A stretch of DNA of 64,000 nt from Chryseolinea lacunae (GTDB taxonomy: Bacteria > Bacteroidota > Bacteroidia > Cytophagales > Cyclobacteriaceae): positions 62,001 to 126,000 of the forward strand of contig NZ_JAERRB010000008.1 in NCBI RefSeq assembly GCF_016735595.1, written 5' to 3'. Numbering within the stretch: the stretch's first letter is position 1; each line of letters starts with the position of its first letter. Below are positions 16,497 to 25,305 of the stretch, piece by piece. The translations under genes were made by a program, and so were the position numbers. The notes below the pieces were generated by a model. It did no database searches. It was not told the origin of the DNA and saw nothing but the letters and a program-made list of their open reading frames with translations.

Positions 16497-17591
16497 ATGA
16501 GCTTTACGCAAACGGATATTTTGAAGGCCCTGGGCACGGTAGAGGACCCGGATTTGAAGCGAGACCTGGTGAGCCTGAACATGATCAAGGATTTGGTGGT
16601 AAGCCCTGACAAAGTGGGCTTTACGGTGGTTCTGACCACCCCGGCCTGCCCCCTGAAAGAGAAAATACGCCAGGATTGCGAAGAAGCCGTAGAGCAGGTT
16701 GTGGGCCCCGAAGTGGCCATCAACATCCTCATGACCAGTTCGGTCACCACCCAACGCGACAATGCCCCGCTGCTGCCCGGCGTGAAAAATATTGTGGCGA
16801 TTGCCTCCGGAAAAGGCGGCGTGGGCAAATCGACCGTCACCACCAACCTGGCGGTGGCCCTGGCCCAGGCAGGCGCCAAAGTGGGCCTCATCGACGCCGA
16901 CATCTATGGACCGTCAATCCCCGTCATGTTTAACTGCGAGTTTGAGCAACCCGCTGTGAAACAGGTGAATGGCAAGAACGTCATCATCCCCATCGAACAC
17001 TATGGTGTGAAGCTGCTCTCCATTGGCTTTCTCACCCCCCCCGAAAGCGCGGTGGTGTGGCGTGGCCCCATGGCCAGCGCGGCCCTGAAACAGTTTTTCA
17101 GCGACACCGACTGGGGCGAACTGGACTACCTCCTCATCGACCTGCCTCCGGGCACCAGCGACATCCACCTCACCATGGTGCAGACCGTGCCCGTGACCGG
17201 TGCCGTGATTGTGACCACCCCGCAAAAGGTGGCACTGGCCGATGCGCACAAAGGCATGGCAATGTTCCGTCAGCCACAGATCAACGTGCCCATCCTGGGC
17301 GTGGTCGAAAACATGGCCTACTTCACTCCCGAGGAACTTCCCGATAACAAATACTACATCTTTGGTCAGGGAGGCGGACAAACACTGGCCGACAAATTCG
17401 AGGTTCCGTTGCTGGGCCAGGTGCCGTTGGTGCAGGGTGTTCGCGAGAGCGGCGACAGCGGTTTCCCTGTGGTGATGAAAGAAGGTGTGACCGCCGGTGT
17501 ATTTAAAGACCTCGCCGAAACCATGGCGCGCCAGATTGCCATAAGAAATGCTAACTTTACACAAACACAACGCGTAGAACTGAAAGTCTGA
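16497..17591 (+). CDS. Mrp/NBP35-type Fe-S cluster carrier ATPase
   Basis: 364 residues from ATG 16497 (MSFTQTDILKALG); ten further upstream codons are open but unlikely to be used. The N-terminal MIP18/DUF59 domain (about 1-80) is fused to a P-loop ATPase. The deviant Walker A is ASGKGGVGKST (about 104-114), with DADIYGPSIP and IDLPPGTSD as the other nucleotide motifs. The CPxC cluster-binding pair normally found after the ENMxYF segment is absent: here ENMAYFTPEELPDNKYY (from about 271) has no cysteine. The NifU-type gene starts at the last base of its stop, supporting a shared role in Fe-S protein maturation. Confidence 0.93.
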   Translation: MSFTQTDILKALGTVEDPDLKRDLVSLNMIKDLVVSPDKVGFTVVLTTPACPLKEKIRQDCEEAVEQVVGPEVAINILMTSSVTTQRDNAPLLPGVKNIVAIASGKGGVGKSTVTTNLAVALAQAGAKVGLIDADIYGPSIPVMFNCEFEQPAVKQVNGKNVIIPIEHYGVKLLSIGFLTPPESAVVWRGPMASAALKQFFSDTDWGELDYLLIDLPPGTSDIHLTMVQTVPVTGAVIVTTPQKVALADAHKGMAMFRQPQINVPILGVVENMAYFTPEELPDNKYYIFGQGGGQTLADKFEVPLLGQVPLVQGVRESGDSGFPVVMKEGVTAGVFKDLAETMARQIAIRNANFTQTQRVELKV

Positions 17592-17851
17592 TGAGCACAA
17601 TCGAAGAACTTACCCAGAAAATTGAAGCCTCACTCGATTCTATCCGTCCTTATTTGAAGGCCGACGGCGGGAATGTGACGATCAATAATATTTCGGACGA
17701 CCACGTTGTGCAACTGGAGTTTGTAGGCGCCTGCGGAAACTGCAGCATGTCTACCATGACCTTCAAAGCCGGCGTGGAAGCGGCCATCAAACGCGATGTG
17801 CCCGAAATAAAAGCCATTGAAGTGATCAATCTCACGCCCATCAATCATTAA
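17591..17851 (+). CDS. NifU C-terminal-domain Fe-S scaffold
   Basis: 86 residues, a single NifU-C domain. It carries the cluster-binding CxxC in VGACGNCSMST (Cys48/Cys51 region), within the expected LKADGGNVTI...VQLEFVGAC layout. Such proteins bind and pass on [4Fe-4S] or [2Fe-2S] clusters as a dimer. The ATG shares its first base with the stop of the Mrp gene, so the two are translationally coupled and probably function together. Confidence 0.93.
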   Translation: MSTIEELTQKIEASLDSIRPYLKADGGNVTINNISDDHVVQLEFVGACGNCSMSTMTFKAGVEAAIKRDVPEIKAIEVINLTPINH

Positions 17852-17974
17852 TATTTTTTGAAGATGTCGTCATATCTGCGCCAATGATCCGATTGTTTGG
17901 CAGATTGGTCTACGTCTGCATACGCCAACACCGGGCCGTTACGTTTAGCTGGTTATATTAGGGTTACACTTTGC

Positions 17975-17982
17975 TATATTTG
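17975..17982 (+). promoter_or_regulatory. -7 element that decides the M43 protease start
   Basis: TATATTTG is an exact TAnnTTTG match, with TTA (17953-17955) 19 nt upstream. Transcription would begin near 17987, after the first in-frame ATG (17984). This favours the GTG at 18017 as the true start of the next gene, giving a leader of about 30 nt. Confidence 0.55.
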
Positions 17983-18016
17983 AATGATTAATGCTGCTGG
18001 CTTTAACCTGGAATTT

Positions 18017-21000
18017 GTGCGGATCCACACCTTCTTTCGTAAACTCTCTTTCGCTATTCTCTTTCTGGCAACAGCGTGGCCAGCGTTTTCGCAAGAGCGA
18101 TGCGGCACCGTGGAATACACCAGCCAACTGCTCAAGAACAACGTGCAGGTGGAAGACCAGGGCCATTTCGAAAAATGGCTGCAGCAAAAGATAAAGACAC
18201 GCGCACAAGCCACCAACACCCAACGCACGCAGTCGGCACCCTACCAGATTCCCGTGGTGGTGCACGTGGTGCACTTTGGTGAAGCCCTGGGTGTGGGCCG
18301 AAACATCCCCGACGAGCAGATCATTTCGCAGATCTCCGTGCTCAATCAAGACTACAAACGCCTCAACGGCGACGCCGGAAATACACCCGCAGAATTTCAA
18401 CCCGTGGCCGGAAGCCTCGACATCGAATTTGTGCTGGCCCGGCAAGACCCCGAAGGCCTGGCCACCAACGGCATCGTGCGGGTGAAAGGCTCAAAAACAT
18501 CGTGGTCGATAAACGACAACTACGAGTTGAAAGCCCTCAGCTACTGGCCCGCCGAAGACTACCTCAACATCTGGGTGTGCGACCTCACGTCGCTGCTTGG
18601 CTATGCTCAGTTTCCCATCTCGAACCTGGCCGGCCTGGAAAACTCTTCCAGCAATCGCCTGACCGACGGTGTGGTGATTGCCTTCGATGCTTTTGGTTCG
18701 ACGGACGATGGCAACTTTAGCCTGCTGGCCAATTTTGCAAAAGGACGCTCCGCCACCCACGAGATCGGTCACTTCTTTGGCCTTCGCCACATCTGGGGCG
18801 ACGATGAATCGTCGTGCTCGGGGACCGACTATGTTGACGACACCCCAAACCAAAGCGGCAGCAGCACCGGTTGCCCCGTACAGCCGCTGGTGACGTGCAC
18901 CGTGCACGCCATGTTTCAAAACTACATGGACTACAGCTACGACAATTGCATGAACCTGTTCACCGCGGGACAAGTGGACCGCATGATCAATGTTATTGAA
19001 AACAGTCCGCGTCGTCTCAGCCTGCTCACCTCGCACGGCCTGAACAACCCTGCCCCGGTTGCCAACGACCTCGGCATCAAGACCGTGGTCTCTCCCCGCG
19101 AAGGCGAGTGTAGCACCCCCGTGCTTCCCACGCTGGAGATTCGTAACTACGGCTCAAACAACATCGCTTCGGCGCGCATCCAACTAAAGAAAAACGGTGT
19201 GCCCATCGAAACCAAAGACTTCACGTTTGTGCCTGCGCTAAGTCCGTTGCAAACCACAACGGTCAGCTTCTCGTCGATCATATTCCCCGGAGGCACCAGC
19301 ACGGTGGCGTTCGAAGTGCTGCTCACAAACAGCACCACCGACGGCCTCTCGACCAACAACACAGAACAACAATCGGTGGCCGTTCCCAACAGCATCAACA
19401 TACCGTTTCTTGAAAACTTCAATGCACTGCCTTCCACCTGGGCCATCGACAATCCCGACCAGAAAGTGACCTGGACACTGGCCACCACGCCCGTGAACGG
19501 CACCAACAAAGCCATGGTGATGCAGTTCTTTAACTATGAAGACAACCTTGGTGAAATAGACCTGCTGGTGACGCCCACATTCGATCTTTCGACAGCACCC
19601 GCGGCGTTGCTTAAATTTGATGTGGCCTACGCGCGCTTTCAAACCAACAACGACGGACTGAAAGTGGTGCTGCTGAACAATTGCAATACCGACGTGACAC
19701 AAGGCATTGTGCTCTACGACAAAGCTGGCTCAACCCTGGCCACGGTGGCTTCGGCCACCACCGAGTTCACACCATCAAGTCCCGAACAATGGCGCACGGA
19801 ACAAATTGACCTGAGCGGCTACATTGGCCAGAAGAATTTGCAGATCGCCTTTGTGGGCGTGAACGACTGGGGCAACAACCTCTACCTCGACAACGTGTCG
19901 CTGACCACAACGCCGATCTATGATGTGGCACTCGAAGATGTGCTGGCACCCGAGCCCGTTACGTGCCAGGAACAAACCTCGCCCGTGCTGCGCGTGAAAA
20001 ACTCCGGAACGCTCATCACTTCCCTGACGGTGAACACCACCCTCAACGGCACGACCTATACGCAAACCATCAACGGCCTCAGCATCACCGGCGGTTCGCG
20101 TCAGAACATTCCCCTCACCGCAGTGCCGCTCATTGCCGGTGAAAATAGCATCACGTTTCAACTGTCGGGTCCCAACGGGCAAGCCGATTTCACACCCGAC
20201 GACAACAGCAAAATTGTGAAGACCATTTTGAACGCATCGAAAGATGCCATACCCCTTCGCGAGAATTTTCAGAACGCCTATCAGCCTCAATGGACCGTGG
20301 CCAACCCCACGGGCGAAATGCTCTGGCGACCAGTTGACATTAGCGGCAACAAAGCCATCTTCTTCAATGCCTTCGACAACACGGTGGCCAGCGACGAAGC
20401 CTGGCTGGTGAGCCCCACGCTTGACTTCTCGGGCGCCACGGAAGCCAGCCTTTCGTTTGATGTATCGTATTCGTTCCGCTCGGGCAAAAACGACGTACTG
20501 AAAGTGCTGGCATCGAAAGACTGCGGCAACAGTTTCAGCGACACACTCTATGTGTCTTCGGGCACCGTGCTGGCCAGCGGCCGAACATCAACCAACTCGT
20601 GGAGACCCGCTGCCGCTGCCGACTGGACCAATCACAACCTGGTGCTTAGCACACTGGCGGGACTCACCGACGTGCGCATCGCCTTTGTGGCCACGAACGC
20701 CAACGGCAACAACATCTACCTCGACAACGTGGAATTCTTTGAGACCGAAACACACGTAGCCTCCGCTGACCCCTTCTCGGTCTATCCCAATCCTGCAAAA
20801 GGCGGCGACGCAAACATCACCTTCAATATTGTCGACAAAGGCCCGGTGGAACTTGAGGTTGTAGACAGCATGGGTAAGACGCTGCTTAGCGAAAATCTGT
20901 CGGGCATCCTCAACCAAACCTTTGCACTCTCGCTGGCCACGGCGGCCGACGGTGTGTATGTTATCCGGGTAAAGACATCGTCGGAAACACACTTCAAGAA

Positions 21001-21019
21001 ACTCATCGTCATTCACTAG
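18017..21019 (+). CDS. Secreted M43-type zinc metalloprotease with T9SS sorting domain
   Basis: 1000 residues from GTG 18017 (an ATG at 17984 adds 11 residues but lies upstream of the predicted transcript start). The signal peptide is MRIHTFFRKLSFAILFLATAWPAFSQ. The pappalysin-like catalytic domain has HEIGHFFGLRH (His248 on; HExxHxxGxxH) and, after it, a Met-turn region (QNYMDYSYDNC). Two beta-sandwich choice-of-anchor (J-type) domains follow, each ending in a LYLDNV or IYLDNV motif, with CARDB-like parts between. The last ~80 residues (FSVYPNPAKGG...FKKLIVIH) form a T9SS type A sorting domain, so the protein is exported across the outer membrane and anchored or released. It is probably a nutrient- or host-matrix-degrading protease. 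Confidence 0.9.
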   Translation: MRIHTFFRKLSFAILFLATAWPAFSQERCGTVEYTSQLLKNNVQVEDQGHFEKWLQQKIKTRAQATNTQRTQSAPYQIPVVVHVVHFGEALGVGRNIPDEQIISQISVLNQDYKRLNGDAGNTPAEFQPVAGSLDIEFVLARQDPEGLATNGIVRVKGSKTSWSINDNYELKALSYWPAEDYLNIWVCDLTSLLGYAQFPISNLAGLENSSSNRLTDGVVIAFDAFGSTDDGNFSLLANFAKGRSATHEIGHFFGLRHIWGDDESSCSGTDYVDDTPNQSGSSTGCPVQPLVTCTVHAMFQNYMDYSYDNCMNLFTAGQVDRMINVIENSPRRLSLLTSHGLNNPAPVANDLGIKTVVSPREGECSTPVLPTLEIRNYGSNNIASARIQLKKNGVPIETKDFTFVPALSPLQTTTVSFSSIIFPGGTSTVAFEVLLTNSTTDGLSTNNTEQQSVAVPNSINIPFLENFNALPSTWAIDNPDQKVTWTLATTPVNGTNKAMVMQFFNYEDNLGEIDLLVTPTFDLSTAPAALLKFDVAYARFQTNNDGLKVVLLNNCNTDVTQGIVLYDKAGSTLATVASATTEFTPSSPEQWRTEQIDLSGYIGQKNLQIAFVGVNDWGNNLYLDNVSLTTTPIYDVALEDVLAPEPVTCQEQTSPVLRVKNSGTLITSLTVNTTLNGTTYTQTINGLSITGGSRQNIPLTAVPLIAGENSITFQLSGPNGQADFTPDDNSKIVKTILNASKDAIPLRENFQNAYQPQWTVANPTGEMLWRPVDISGNKAIFFNAFDNTVASDEAWLVSPTLDFSGATEASLSFDVSYSFRSGKNDVLKVLASKDCGNSFSDTLYVSSGTVLASGRTSTNSWRPAAAADWTNHNLVLSTLAGLTDVRIAFVATNANGNNIYLDNVEFFETETHVASADPFSVYPNPAKGGDANITFNIVDKGPVELEVVDSMGKTLLSENLSGILNQTFALSLATAADGVYVIRVKTSSETHFKKLIVIH

Positions 21020-21155
21020 CCGATTGATTGCCGGTCTTGGATTTCACGGGCCAGTGTTGTCCGGAGAATAACTTCGTGCAACTTGTCACTTTCCCGCGTT
21101 CAACTTCTTCACTTTCCTTCATTTCACTATCTTACGCCGTGAAACCAATTCCTTC

Positions 21156-22241
21156 ATGGCGAAAAAGAAGAAAGTAGCAATTCTATACGGCGGCCGTTCT
21201 GTGGAGCACGCAGTGTCGGTGAACTCGGCCCGTAACATTTTTGAATTCCTCGACAAGTCAAAATTTGAGCCCGTGGCCATCGGCATCAGCAAAGGCGGCC
21301 AGTGGTTTCTCACGGAAGGCGTTGGCAAAGACATTGAAAAAGGCAAGGCCGTGAGCCTCACGCTCAACCCGGCAAAGCCCTCGTTCACCGTCATCAAAAG
21401 CGGCGACAAATTCACCGTCGACATTCTCTTCCCGGTGTTGCACGGCACGGACGGCGAAGACGGCAGCATTCAGGGCCTCATCAAAGCGATGGACTTGCCT
21501 ATGGTGGGCACGGGCGTGCTGGGATCGTCGCTGTCGATGAACAAGATTGTGGCCAAGCGCCTGTTGCGCGAAGCAGGATTGCCGGTGACGGACTTCCTCA
21601 CGTTCCGCTACGACGAAAAAGACAAGATCAGTTTCAACGCGCTGTCGAAAAAACTGGGCTTGCCCTTCATGGTGAAGTCGGCAAGTCTGGGATCGTCGGT
21701 GGGTGTCACGAAAGTGAAAACTAAAAAAGATTTTAAGGCCGCTGTAGAAGAAGCCTTCAAATACGACGACGAGATGCTGGCGGAAGAATACATCACGGGG
21801 CGCGAACTTGAATGTGCCGTGCTGGGCAACAATCCTCCCGAAGCCTCGCTTCCCGGCGAAATTGTGATCAGCAAAAATTATGAATTCTATACGTTCGACG
21901 CCAAGTATGTAGACCCGGACGCCGTGCGCATCGACGTTCCTGCAAAATTGTCAAAGCCCGTTGCCGAAAAAATCCGCAAGGCTTCCGTCAAAGCGTTTGA
22001 AGCGCTGCATTGCCTCGACTTTTCGCGCATCGATCTTTTCCTCGACAAAAAGGGGAATATCTACATCAACGAAATCAACACCATCCCCGGCTTCACCAAC
22101 TCCAGCATGTTTCCCATGATGTGGAAGGAACGGGGCATCAGCTTCCCTGACCTCATCACCCGGCTGCTCAACCTGGCCCAGGAGCGTTACGACCGCGGGA
22201 AACGGATAGAACGCGATTTTCAATCGGCACTCAAATTCTGA
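21156..22241 (+). CDS. ddl: D-alanine--D-alanine ligase
   Basis: 361 residues. It makes D-Ala-D-Ala for peptidoglycan with ATP. The N-terminus has KKVAILYGGRSVEHAVSVNSA, with the Glu of the SxEHxVS motif. The ATP-grasp signatures are VKSASLGSSVGVTKV, EEYITGRELECAVLGN and INEINTIPGFTNSSMFP. Length fits the family. A PASTA-domain gene and a T9SS protein gene follow on the same strand; the PASTA gene has its own apparent -7 element, so internal transcription is also possible. Confidence 0.96.
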   Translation: MAKKKKVAILYGGRSVEHAVSVNSARNIFEFLDKSKFEPVAIGISKGGQWFLTEGVGKDIEKGKAVSLTLNPAKPSFTVIKSGDKFTVDILFPVLHGTDGEDGSIQGLIKAMDLPMVGTGVLGSSLSMNKIVAKRLLREAGLPVTDFLTFRYDEKDKISFNALSKKLGLPFMVKSASLGSSVGVTKVKTKKDFKAAVEEAFKYDDEMLAEEYITGRELECAVLGNNPPEASLPGEIVISKNYEFYTFDAKYVDPDAVRIDVPAKLSKPVAEKIRKASVKAFEALHCLDFSRIDLFLDKKGNIYINEINTIPGFTNSSMFPMMWKERGISFPDLITRLLNLAQERYDRGKRIERDFQSALKF

Positions 22242-22245
22242 TGCG

Positions 22246-22253
22246 TATATTTG
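22246..22253 (+). promoter_or_regulatory. -7 element upstream of the PASTA gene
   Basis: TATATTTG, an exact TAnnTTTG match, lies just after the ddl stop and 93 nt before the PASTA gene ATG. The only -33 candidate (TTTTC, 22217-22221) is a little far away (24 nt). Confidence 0.4.
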
Positions 22254-22345
22254 TAGAGGTTGGGAATACCGTTTCCTGACCCCTAAACGTTTAAACCTAC
22301 GGACGACGAACGCCTCGGCCTTCCCCTCCGGCTTTTTAAGAAGAC

Positions 22346-23143
22346 ATGAAATTGGATATTCTGAAATTCAAACGGGACACTCTGGGCGGCATGCTCCTTC
22401 ACCTGTTGCTGGCGGCCTCTGCCCTGCTGCTCGTAGCCATCCTGTATTTTTACGCCTACCTGCCCAGCTCCACCAACCACAACGAGAGTATCACCGTGCC
22501 CAACACCGAAGGCATGGAAATTAGCAAGCTCGACGACTTTTTGGGAAAACGCACGCTTCGCTATGAAGTGACCGATTCCTCCTATTCATCCGAACTGCCA
22601 CCCCTCACGGTCATCAAACAATCTCCGCCCGCGGGCGCTAAAGTGAAAGAAGGCCGGAAGATATCGATCACCGTCAACCGCACAAACCCTCCCACCGTGC
22701 CCGTTCCGGATCTGGTGGACGGATCGGTGGTGAATGCCGACGCCGTGCTGCGCAGCAACGAATTGAAACGCGGAAGAATTGAACTGGTGGCCGGCCCCTT
22801 CAACGTGGTGAAAGCCATGAAATACAAAGGCCAGACCCTGACCATTGGCGACCGCGTTCCCAAAGGCGCCGTGATCGACCTGGTGGTGATGGACGGCGGC
22901 AACAAAGACTATCCCATGCCCGATTTGCTCAGCTCGTCTTATGAAGATGCCAAGGTTCCCGTGTTCGGCTCCAACCTCGTGTTCGGCACGATCACCTTGG
23001 TGGGCGACACCACCGGCGGCGATGCCGTGATCCTGAAACAAAAGCCGGAACCCAATGCCTTGGTGCGACCTGGCGACGTTGTTGATTTGTGGATTGGCCA
23101 ACTGGGCACCGAGATCCCGGAAGATGATGGCAATGAAAATTAA
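22346..23143 (+). CDS. Membrane-anchored triple-PASTA protein
   Basis: 265 residues. A short cytoplasmic N-terminus (MKLDILKFKRDT) and one transmembrane helix (about 14-38) are followed by three PASTA-type domains in the periplasm: about 48-115, 117-190 and 193-255. Typical PASTA turns are visible (VIKQSPPAGAKVKEGRKI, VPDLVDGSVVNAD, KQKPEPNALVRPGDVV). PASTA domains recognise peptidoglycan fragments in other proteins. There is no kinase domain, unlike PknB/PrkC, so this is a stand-alone sensor or structural protein. Its position directly after ddl supports a cell-wall role. Its end overlaps the next gene by 11 nt. Confidence 0.88.
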   Translation: MKLDILKFKRDTLGGMLLHLLLAASALLLVAILYFYAYLPSSTNHNESITVPNTEGMEISKLDDFLGKRTLRYEVTDSSYSSELPPLTVIKQSPPAGAKVKEGRKISITVNRTNPPTVPVPDLVDGSVVNADAVLRSNELKRGRIELVAGPFNVVKAMKYKGQTLTIGDRVPKGAVIDLVVMDGGNKDYPMPDLLSSSYEDAKVPVFGSNLVFGTITLVGDTTGGDAVILKQKPEPNALVRPGDVVDLWIGQLGTEIPEDDGNEN

Positions 23144-25139
23144 GACCGAGCATACTATATCACAATCTTTCACGCGATGGGCTTTTGCCTTGAAAGGGGC
23201 GCTCTTCAGTTTACTGCTCTTGCTTTGGCTTGCCGCTTCGGCCAACGCACAGTTTCAAACTTTTCCACTGCCGACAAAAGCAAAGGTTGCTTCTCCGGTG
23301 AAACGTTCCAACCCCGCAGCGCGTCCGCAAGCGTTGGGTCCGAAGTCGCTTCCTTTCTGGGATGACTTCTCGTTCACATCGGTAGACAATCCCTTCGACA
23401 CCACGTCAAACATTCCCCGCGACACGCTTTGGTTTGTGATCGACACCGTGGCGCAAACCACCTGGATCAACAGCGGCCTGGGCCTCAATCCACCCTCGGC
23501 CAACGTGGCCACGTTCGACGGCCTGGATGGCAACCATCAGAAATATTCAGAGCAGTTGGTGAACAACGGCACACGCGACAGCCTCACGTCGCGCCCGCTC
23601 AAACTGGGCGAGCCGAGTGTTAGCATCGCCGAACGCAGCACAGTGTTTCTCAGCTTCTTCTTTCAATGGGCCGGAAATGGCGAGCCACCCGACGCCACCG
23701 ACTATTTGCGCGTAGAATTTAAGAACAACGTCGGCGTGTGGAAACCAGCCATGACCATCTACCCCAACTCGACCAGACAAGCCAGCGTGTTCTACGACAC
23801 CCTGCTGCAAGTGGTGGGCGACGAATTTTTTCACGACAATTTTCAGTTTCGCTTCCGCAACTACGGTCGTCTTTCGGGTCCTTACGACACCTGGAATATT
23901 GACTATGTGTACCTCAACAAAAACCGGAACGACAACGACATTTCTTTTCCCGACCAAACCATTGCCGGTCCGTTGAGCGGCATGTTTGGAACATACCGGT
24001 CCATCCCCTATCACACGTTCAAAGTTCTGAAGAGTGTGACGCAACCCAAGTTCGAGATCTACAACCTGCGCCTTGGTGTTCCGGAAGTGTTGAGTTATGC
24101 GGTTCGTGGCACCATGACAAACTACAAAGACGGTGTGATCACCAAGAGCACATACGACACGATCAAGACGCCCATCAACGACAACAACACCAACAACATC
24201 GGTCCGCTGGAGCGTAAAACCGTGACGGTCAAAAATCTTCCCGATCCCAACAATACCGCACACTTCGATCCGGATGCAGATTCGGTGCGCGTGAAGCTGA
24301 ACGCTTACCTCTATACCGGCGACACGTTCGATCCCATCTTTGGCGGTTTCGCGAGCGACTATGATCTGAACTACGTCCCCATCGACTTCCGCGCCAACGA
24401 CACCACCAGTGTCACCTATTTTCTGAAAGACTTCTACGCCTACGACGATGGCGTTGCCGAATATGCCGCGGGCCTCACACAGGCCGGAAATCGCGCAGCC
24501 GTGCGATTCGACCTGGTGACAGAAGATCCCGACACGCTGGTGGGCTTCGACATTTACGTGCCCGACTATGGCCTGGTGAGCAATCTCACCACCGACTTCA
24601 CGGTGTATGTTGACAATGCCGGGTTGCCGGGCGATGTGTTGTATACCATCCCGAGTTTCACGGTGCAACGAACGCTGGTGAATCAATTTCAACGCGTCCG
24701 CATTGTGCAACCCAAGGTGGTGCGCGATGCGTTTCACATCGGCTGGAAGGCACCGGTAGGTGGCACGTTGAAAGTAGGGCTTGACTACAGCAGCGATCAG
24801 CAAGACAAAATCTCCGTGAACACCAACGGCTCCTGGCTACCGTCTGATCTGACGGGCACACTGATGATACGCCCTGTGATGGGCTCGGGCAACATCACCG
24901 GAATTGAAGACGAGCTGAAGGCACTCAGCGTCTACCCCAACCCCAGCAGCGGCGAGTTCTACATCAGCGGACCGTTTGATCGGCTCACGGTGTTAAACAT
25001 CACAGGACAAACCATTCCCCACCAGCAGCAGGTTGTTGATGGCGGCCATAAAATATCCCTGCACACGGCAGCAGGACTTTATGTTCTTAAGATTCAAAAA
25101 GGAAATTCTTTTGTGACGAAGAAGATCGTTGTGCGCTAG
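23133..25139 (+). CDS. Large secreted protein with T9SS sorting domain
   Basis: 668 residues from ATG 23133 (another ATG at 23124 is in frame). The signal peptide (FSLLLLLWLAASANAQ) ends near residue 40. The mature protein is beta-rich with no recognised catalytic motif. The middle contains a segment YDDGVAEYAAGL resembling the jelly-roll domain common in Bacteroidota secreted proteins. The final ~75 residues (ALSVYPNPSSGEFYI...SFVTKKIVVR) are a T9SS type A sorting signal. The start lies inside the PASTA gene, so the two are likely coupled. Similar proteins downstream of ddl/PASTA genes occur, as far as I recall, in Cytophagales. The function is unknown. Confidence 0.8.
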   Translation: MKIKTEHTISQSFTRWAFALKGALFSLLLLLWLAASANAQFQTFPLPTKAKVASPVKRSNPAARPQALGPKSLPFWDDFSFTSVDNPFDTTSNIPRDTLWFVIDTVAQTTWINSGLGLNPPSANVATFDGLDGNHQKYSEQLVNNGTRDSLTSRPLKLGEPSVSIAERSTVFLSFFFQWAGNGEPPDATDYLRVEFKNNVGVWKPAMTIYPNSTRQASVFYDTLLQVVGDEFFHDNFQFRFRNYGRLSGPYDTWNIDYVYLNKNRNDNDISFPDQTIAGPLSGMFGTYRSIPYHTFKVLKSVTQPKFEIYNLRLGVPEVLSYAVRGTMTNYKDGVITKSTYDTIKTPINDNNTNNIGPLERKTVTVKNLPDPNNTAHFDPDADSVRVKLNAYLYTGDTFDPIFGGFASDYDLNYVPIDFRANDTTSVTYFLKDFYAYDDGVAEYAAGLTQAGNRAAVRFDLVTEDPDTLVGFDIYVPDYGLVSNLTTDFTVYVDNAGLPGDVLYTIPSFTVQRTLVNQFQRVRIVQPKVVRDAFHIGWKAPVGGTLKVGLDYSSDQQDKISVNTNGSWLPSDLTGTLMIRPVMGSGNITGIEDELKALSVYPNPSSGEFYISGPFDRLTVLNITGQTIPHQQQVVDGGHKISLHTAAGLYVLKIQKGNSFVTKKIVVR

Positions 25140-25305
25140 TTTGCTTGGCCTTCGAAGTAGTGGACGTGATGGCGTTGTTCCTACTGCATTGTTTTGATTG
25201 ATGACCTTGTCAGGGACACACCGTGAGCCAAAACTCACCTCCCGCTTTTTTCATCTAAAAACAATATCTTCGCCCTTCATCTTATTGAACTCTTTTCAAA
25301 CAAAA

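Noticed and set aside
23547-24803. A 418-codon minus-strand open frame inside the T9SS protein gene
   Set aside because: The plus-strand protein has a signal peptide and sorting domain; the minus-strand product has no recognisable feature.
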